NCBI RefSeq assembly: GCF_000312305.1 | Contig: NZ_HE999447.1 | Span: forward strand, 73,514-121,398 | Direction: 5' to 3' | From: Prevotella conceptionensis 9403948 | GTDB taxonomy: Bacteria; Bacteroidota; Bacteroidia; Bacteroidales; Bacteroidaceae | Length of the DNA: 47,885 nt | Part shown: piece after piece, positions 44,968-47,885 of the stretch | Position numbering within the stretch: the first letter of the stretch is position 1 | Layout of the letters: each line of letters opens with the position of its first letter | The notes under the pieces: generated by a model | Database searches by the model: none | Told to the model about the DNA's origin: nothing | What the model saw: only the letters and a program-made list of their open reading frames with translations | Program-made: the position numbers and the translations under genes

Positions 44968-46485
44968 TCATTTGGAAGTTCTAAATCCTTCCATGTTTTC
45001 GTACCGTCGTGTCATCATCCGCACGTAAACGTTCCTTATCCATAGGCGGTGGGTGGCAATACCGATAAGTCCCACGACACTAAGACATAAGTAACAGACC
45101 GCGGGGGGACAGAAAATGGAAAGCGTGCCTACGAATATAACGGGGGTAAGTAGTGCCAAGAGGCAAACGAAGATGTACAGATAGTTACGTTCCATATTTC
45201 GGCTGGACATGAGCGAGACGTTAAGTTTTTGAGTCCGCTTGTTGTAAACGGCCGACTGGAAGAAAACAAAGAACTGGAATCCGGCTGCAAAAAGACCGAA
45301 TCCCAACAACATAAGCAAACTGGCCTTACCTACGAACACCATTGGCAGCATAAGCATAAAGGGCACTATAAGCAAGCCACAATACACATAATACTTGGCT
45401 CGCAAAAGCGAATAAATGCTGTTGGGATGTACCATAAGCATGTCGATATAGTTTCCTTCCATGCTTAACAGTCGCGACAAGACTGAGAGAGCTAGTATGA
45501 CGAAGTTGTAGGAACACCAAAAACGCACCATTCCATCGCCATTGTAGGCTTGCGTGAAAGCGATGACAACACTTAAAAGTGCTATCAGAAAAAAGCTGTA
45601 AATGAACGTTTTGCGCGGAAACTTGTTGCGCGAAATCAATTTCCACTCCAAATGAGCGTATTCGCCAATCGCACCGTGCTGCCTGAGAAAGGCCAATCGG
45701 TCTTTCCCATCGACCTTGGTTGCAGCTTTCTCGCTGGTCAACTCGCGCCAAATGGCACGGAATTGCACTTCTCTGTTCAGCCAAACCACAGCTATAAGTA
45801 GAGCTAGAACAATGAGTAACGGCCACATTTCGCCTTGCGACAAGGCTATACCTAGGCGTGAATAAATGAAAAGTGACGATGCAAACGAGCCGTTTCCACC
45901 CAAAATCATGGGTATTGCCAAAAGGCTATACACGGTTAAAAGCCCCAATATCCATAATAAAGACTGCGAAACGAGGGTTCGGAAAAGCACATACAATTGG
46001 CTGTTAAGCAAGATGGCTAATCCAATAAATGCCAAAAGCAAGATGGTTGCAAGCAAGCCATAGCTGAACACCACCGACATCACGCAATAGGGGACAAACA
46101 ATACATACCACCATGTGTTGCCTAGATTAAAGAGCGAGGCACCTATAAAGCTTTCAATGCAAACCTTTCGGGGTAACGGCAGCAGTGCATAGCACTTGAT
46201 TATCTGTGCTGGCGTTTGCTGATAGGTGAAACGTATAAAGAGGTCTACCAACAGGATGATAGGCAAAATGCCCACTATTAGGCCAGCCGCGTTGGTGTCG
46301 CGCATGTTGTTAACCTTCAAAGAAAGCAGCACTGCAATAAACAACATATACGCGAAACCCATTATATAGCCTATATAAAATAGGTATTTGGCCGAACGAT
46401 TGTGCTCGTAGTCCAAGGCGCGGCGCATGGATAACGAACGATGTCTGTATAAAGTGCGGTATAATTGCAGGCGATTCATCGGCAT
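44968..46485 (-). CDS. Multi-pass membrane protein, probably DUF5687 (ABC-permease-like)
   Basis: 505 residues with about twelve hydrophobic segments, arranged as clusters (about 34-65, 75-105, 125-185, 190-235, 280-330, 350-385, 420-475) and a cytosolic loop near 240-275 (LTSEKAATKVDGKDRLAFL). The N terminus, with LYRTLYRHRSLSMRRAL, is basic. The pattern fits the DUF5687 family of Bacteroidota membrane proteins, thought to be ABC export permeases. The ATPase partner is not next door here. Family assignment is from overall form, not a unique motif. Confidence 0.6.
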   Translation of the reverse strand: MPMNRLQLYRTLYRHRSLSMRRALDYEHNRSAKYLFYIGYIMGFAYMLFIAVLLSLKVNNMRDTNAAGLIVGILPIILLVDLFIRFTYQQTPAQIIKCYALLPLPRKVCIESFIGASLFNLGNTWWYVLFVPYCVMSVVFSYGLLATILLLAFIGLAILLNSQLYVLFRTLVSQSLLWILGLLTVYSLLAIPMILGGNGSFASSLFIYSRLGIALSQGEMWPLLIVLALLIAVVWLNREVQFRAIWRELTSEKAATKVDGKDRLAFLRQHGAIGEYAHLEWKLISRNKFPRKTFIYSFFLIALLSVVIAFTQAYNGDGMVRFWCSYNFVILALSVLSRLLSMEGNYIDMLMVHPNSIYSLLRAKYYVYCGLLIVPFMLMLPMVFVGKASLLMLLGFGLFAAGFQFFVFFQSAVYNKRTQKLNVSLMSSRNMERNYLYIFVCLLALLTPVIFVGTLSIFCPPAVCYLCLSVVGLIGIATHRLWIRNVYVRMMTRRYENMEGFRTSK

Positions 46486-46521
46486 AAACGTTACGAAAGC
46501 AAAGGTGTTAATGGATTTGGC

Positions 46522-47133
46522 TTACCTCAAATCCACCACTTCGGCACTGGGAAAGTCTTTTGAATTAAAGCTGAAAAGATGGTCGGAGAGGTTTTTATGC
46601 TGGAAATTGCTTATCGTTATGGTGGTCCATTCGCCGCCACGTTTCATCTTTACCTGTTTGGGTTTGTACGTAGCGTCTACCAAAACATAGAGTTCGGGAA
46701 TGCCTTTGTTGCCTTTTTCGGCCACAAGATGCACTTGATAGTCGCGCCCCACCTTGTTCATAGACAGGTTGTAGCCGCTCTTATACATATTAATAAAGGT
46801 GTAAGGGTTCATGGCTGCCTGCTGACTCTGGTTAGGATTACTAACATTTACCTCGTTGGTTGAGGGCAGATAACTCCATTGTGTCTTGCCATTGAACCAT
46901 ACTGTGGCCTTCGATGTGCGCGCATAGAACTTGTTTCCCTTGATGGAAATGGTTCCGCTGATGGCTCCCAACTTGCCATTCGACAGCTTAAAGTTGGCCA
47001 AAGCCCCACCTTTATTGCCTACAATGGCGGCCGTTTTGTCCAACACTTTACGGGCATCGTTATCCTTCTGTGCCTTGGCTGCATTGAAAACAAACACCGA
47101 AAGGCAAATCAATAATAATACTTTCTTCAACAT
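46522..47133 (-). CDS. lolA: Outer-membrane lipoprotein carrier LolA-like
   Basis: A 203-residue periplasmic protein with signal peptide (MLKKVLLLICLSVFVFNAAKA, cleavage after AKA). The mature part has the half-open beta-barrel pattern of LolA, with GTISIKGNKFYARTSKATVW and TQWSYLPSTNEV, and the C-terminal FSFNSKDFPSAEVVDLR. Shuttles lipoproteins from the inner to the outer membrane. It follows ftsK by 85 bases, as ftsK-lolA does in many bacteria. Gene order supports the name. Confidence 0.85.
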   Translation of the reverse strand: MLKKVLLLICLSVFVFNAAKAQKDNDARKVLDKTAAIVGNKGGALANFKLSNGKLGAISGTISIKGNKFYARTSKATVWFNGKTQWSYLPSTNEVNVSNPNQSQQAAMNPYTFINMYKSGYNLSMNKVGRDYQVHLVAEKGNKGIPELYVLVDATYKPKQVKMKRGGEWTTITISNFQHKNLSDHLFSFNSKDFPSAEVVDLR

Positions 47134-47218
47134 AGCTGTGTTATTTGTTATATATCCTTATGTGATAATTCTGTTTTGTTGTGCCGATTGGCACGATATG
47201 GCAGGGCAACACGCGGAC

Positions 47219-47885
47219 TTATCCTGCCCCACGCAGCTTAGCCAACAGGGCGTTAAGCGTGTTTTCGTCGGTGATGAGCACCTCTCTGGGCTTGCTTGCC
47301 TTGCGCTATGCCCACGATGCCAGCCGCCTCCAACTGGTCCATCAGTCGCCCTGCGCGGTTGTATCCAATGGAAAAACGCCTTTGAACCATGCTTGTTGAG
47401 CCTTGTTGCGAGATAACAATGGCGCGAGCAGCCTCTTCGAAGTAGGGGTCAAGGCTGTTCATGTCGGCCGTTCCGCCACCACCCATGCCACCCTCTTCGG
47501 TGTTTGGTTCGGGCAGTTCCATTGGCTCTATTGGGCCAGGTTGGTCTGCAATGAACCTGTTGATGCGCTCAACTTCGGGCGTATCTACAAATGCGCACTG
47601 CACACGAACAGGCTCGTTGCCGTTAAGGAAAAGCATATCGCCGCGCCCGATAAGCTGATTGGCACCTGGGCGGTCGAGAATGGTACGCGAATCAATCATT
47701 GCGCTCACCTTGAAAGCCATTCGTCCAGGGAAGTTAGCTTTGATGTTACCTGTGATAATACTCGTTGTTGGGCGTTGGGTTGCTATCACCATGTGTATGC
47801 CTACGGCACGCGCAAGCTGTGCAATACGTGCTATTGGCAACTCTATTTCTTTGCCGGCAGTCATGATAAGGTCGCCGAACTCGTC
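47219..47885 (-). CDS. ftsK: DNA translocase FtsK/SpoIIIE, 3' part, frameshifted near the C terminus
   Basis: The window covers the last part of the motor beta domain (DEFGDLI, IATQRPTTSIITGNIKANFP) and the gamma DNA-reading domain (SMVQRRFSIGYNRAGRLMDQ). The expected ending is EAAGIVG..GSKPREVLITDENTL. After GIAQG the frame reads KQAQRGAHHRRKHA and stops at 47253. The next frame continues SKPREVLITDENTLNALLAK and stops at 47219. Removing one A near 47296-47297 restores a normal gamma end, so either a one-base indel or a sequencing error is present. The 5' part lies outside the window. It acts at the division septum to pump DNA to dif. Confidence 0.85.

Noticed and set aside
45326-45826. 166-codon frame antisense or alternate within the membrane protein gene
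   Set aside because: Overlaps the intact 505-residue membrane protein and has no family features.

Overview
The window looks like chromosomal DNA of a Bacteroidota member, most likely an oral Prevotella of the P. intermedia/nigrescens group. Three things point there. The housekeeping proteins (GroEL, RpoD, MetH, GAPDH, MutS2) are Bacteroidales-like. The primary sigma factor lacks region 1.1. Many genes are preceded by the Bacteroidota promoter form TTTG-N19/20-TAnnTTTG instead of -35/-10 boxes. No rRNA, tRNA, CRISPR array, prophage or intact insertion sequence was seen.

Layout. Positions 1-450 hold the end of a composite intergenic repeat. Next come a DUF4375-type protein, smpB (with an apparent frameshift), metH (without the AdoMet reactivation domain), an ankyrin-repeat secreted protein and groES-groEL. 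A compact promoter/leader-peptide/terminator unit follows (7803-7957), then a small membrane protein, a sugar-kinase/RapZ-C fusion, a MurU-like nucleotidyltransferase and guaA. After a second, inverted repeat copy, rpoD (minus) diverges from a GDP-mannose to GDP-fucose cassette (manC-gmd-fcl). An NlpE-like lipoprotein and a FrnE/DsbA-like protein are divergent. The third repeat copy precedes a probable metal-acquisition cluster: a His/Cys-rich membrane protein, a TonB-dependent receptor and a His-rich lipoprotein. oxyR follows on the minus strand. A glycogen operon (GH57, GT4-type synthase, debranching enzyme) diverges from a Crp/Fnr regulator. Then come a lipid kinase, miaA, gapA, mscL, mutS2 and a small lipoprotein. 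The fourth and most complete repeat copy lies between that lipoprotein and recQ. The right end carries recJ, a multi-pass membrane protein (probably DUF5687), lolA and the 3' part of ftsK, all on the minus strand.

How the genes work together. Kinase/RapZ-C plus MurU suggests amino-sugar or peptidoglycan-sugar salvage. ManC-Gmd-Fcl makes GDP-fucose for surface glycans. The GH57/GT/GDE trio handles storage polysaccharide. OxyR, the FrnE-like protein and the NlpE-like lipoprotein form a loose redox/metal stress neighbourhood.

The most unusual signal is the composite repeat family. There are four copies in 48 kb, all intergenic. It is built from AACTCA-type arrays, a conserved block, a 22-bp tandem array of up to seven units, a roughly 200-bp conserved core and a tail. 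Other points for a second look are the leader-peptide unit at 7803-7957, the kinase/RapZ-C fusion, a 200-bp imperfect palindrome at 17871-18076, and single-base frameshifts in smpB and ftsK.
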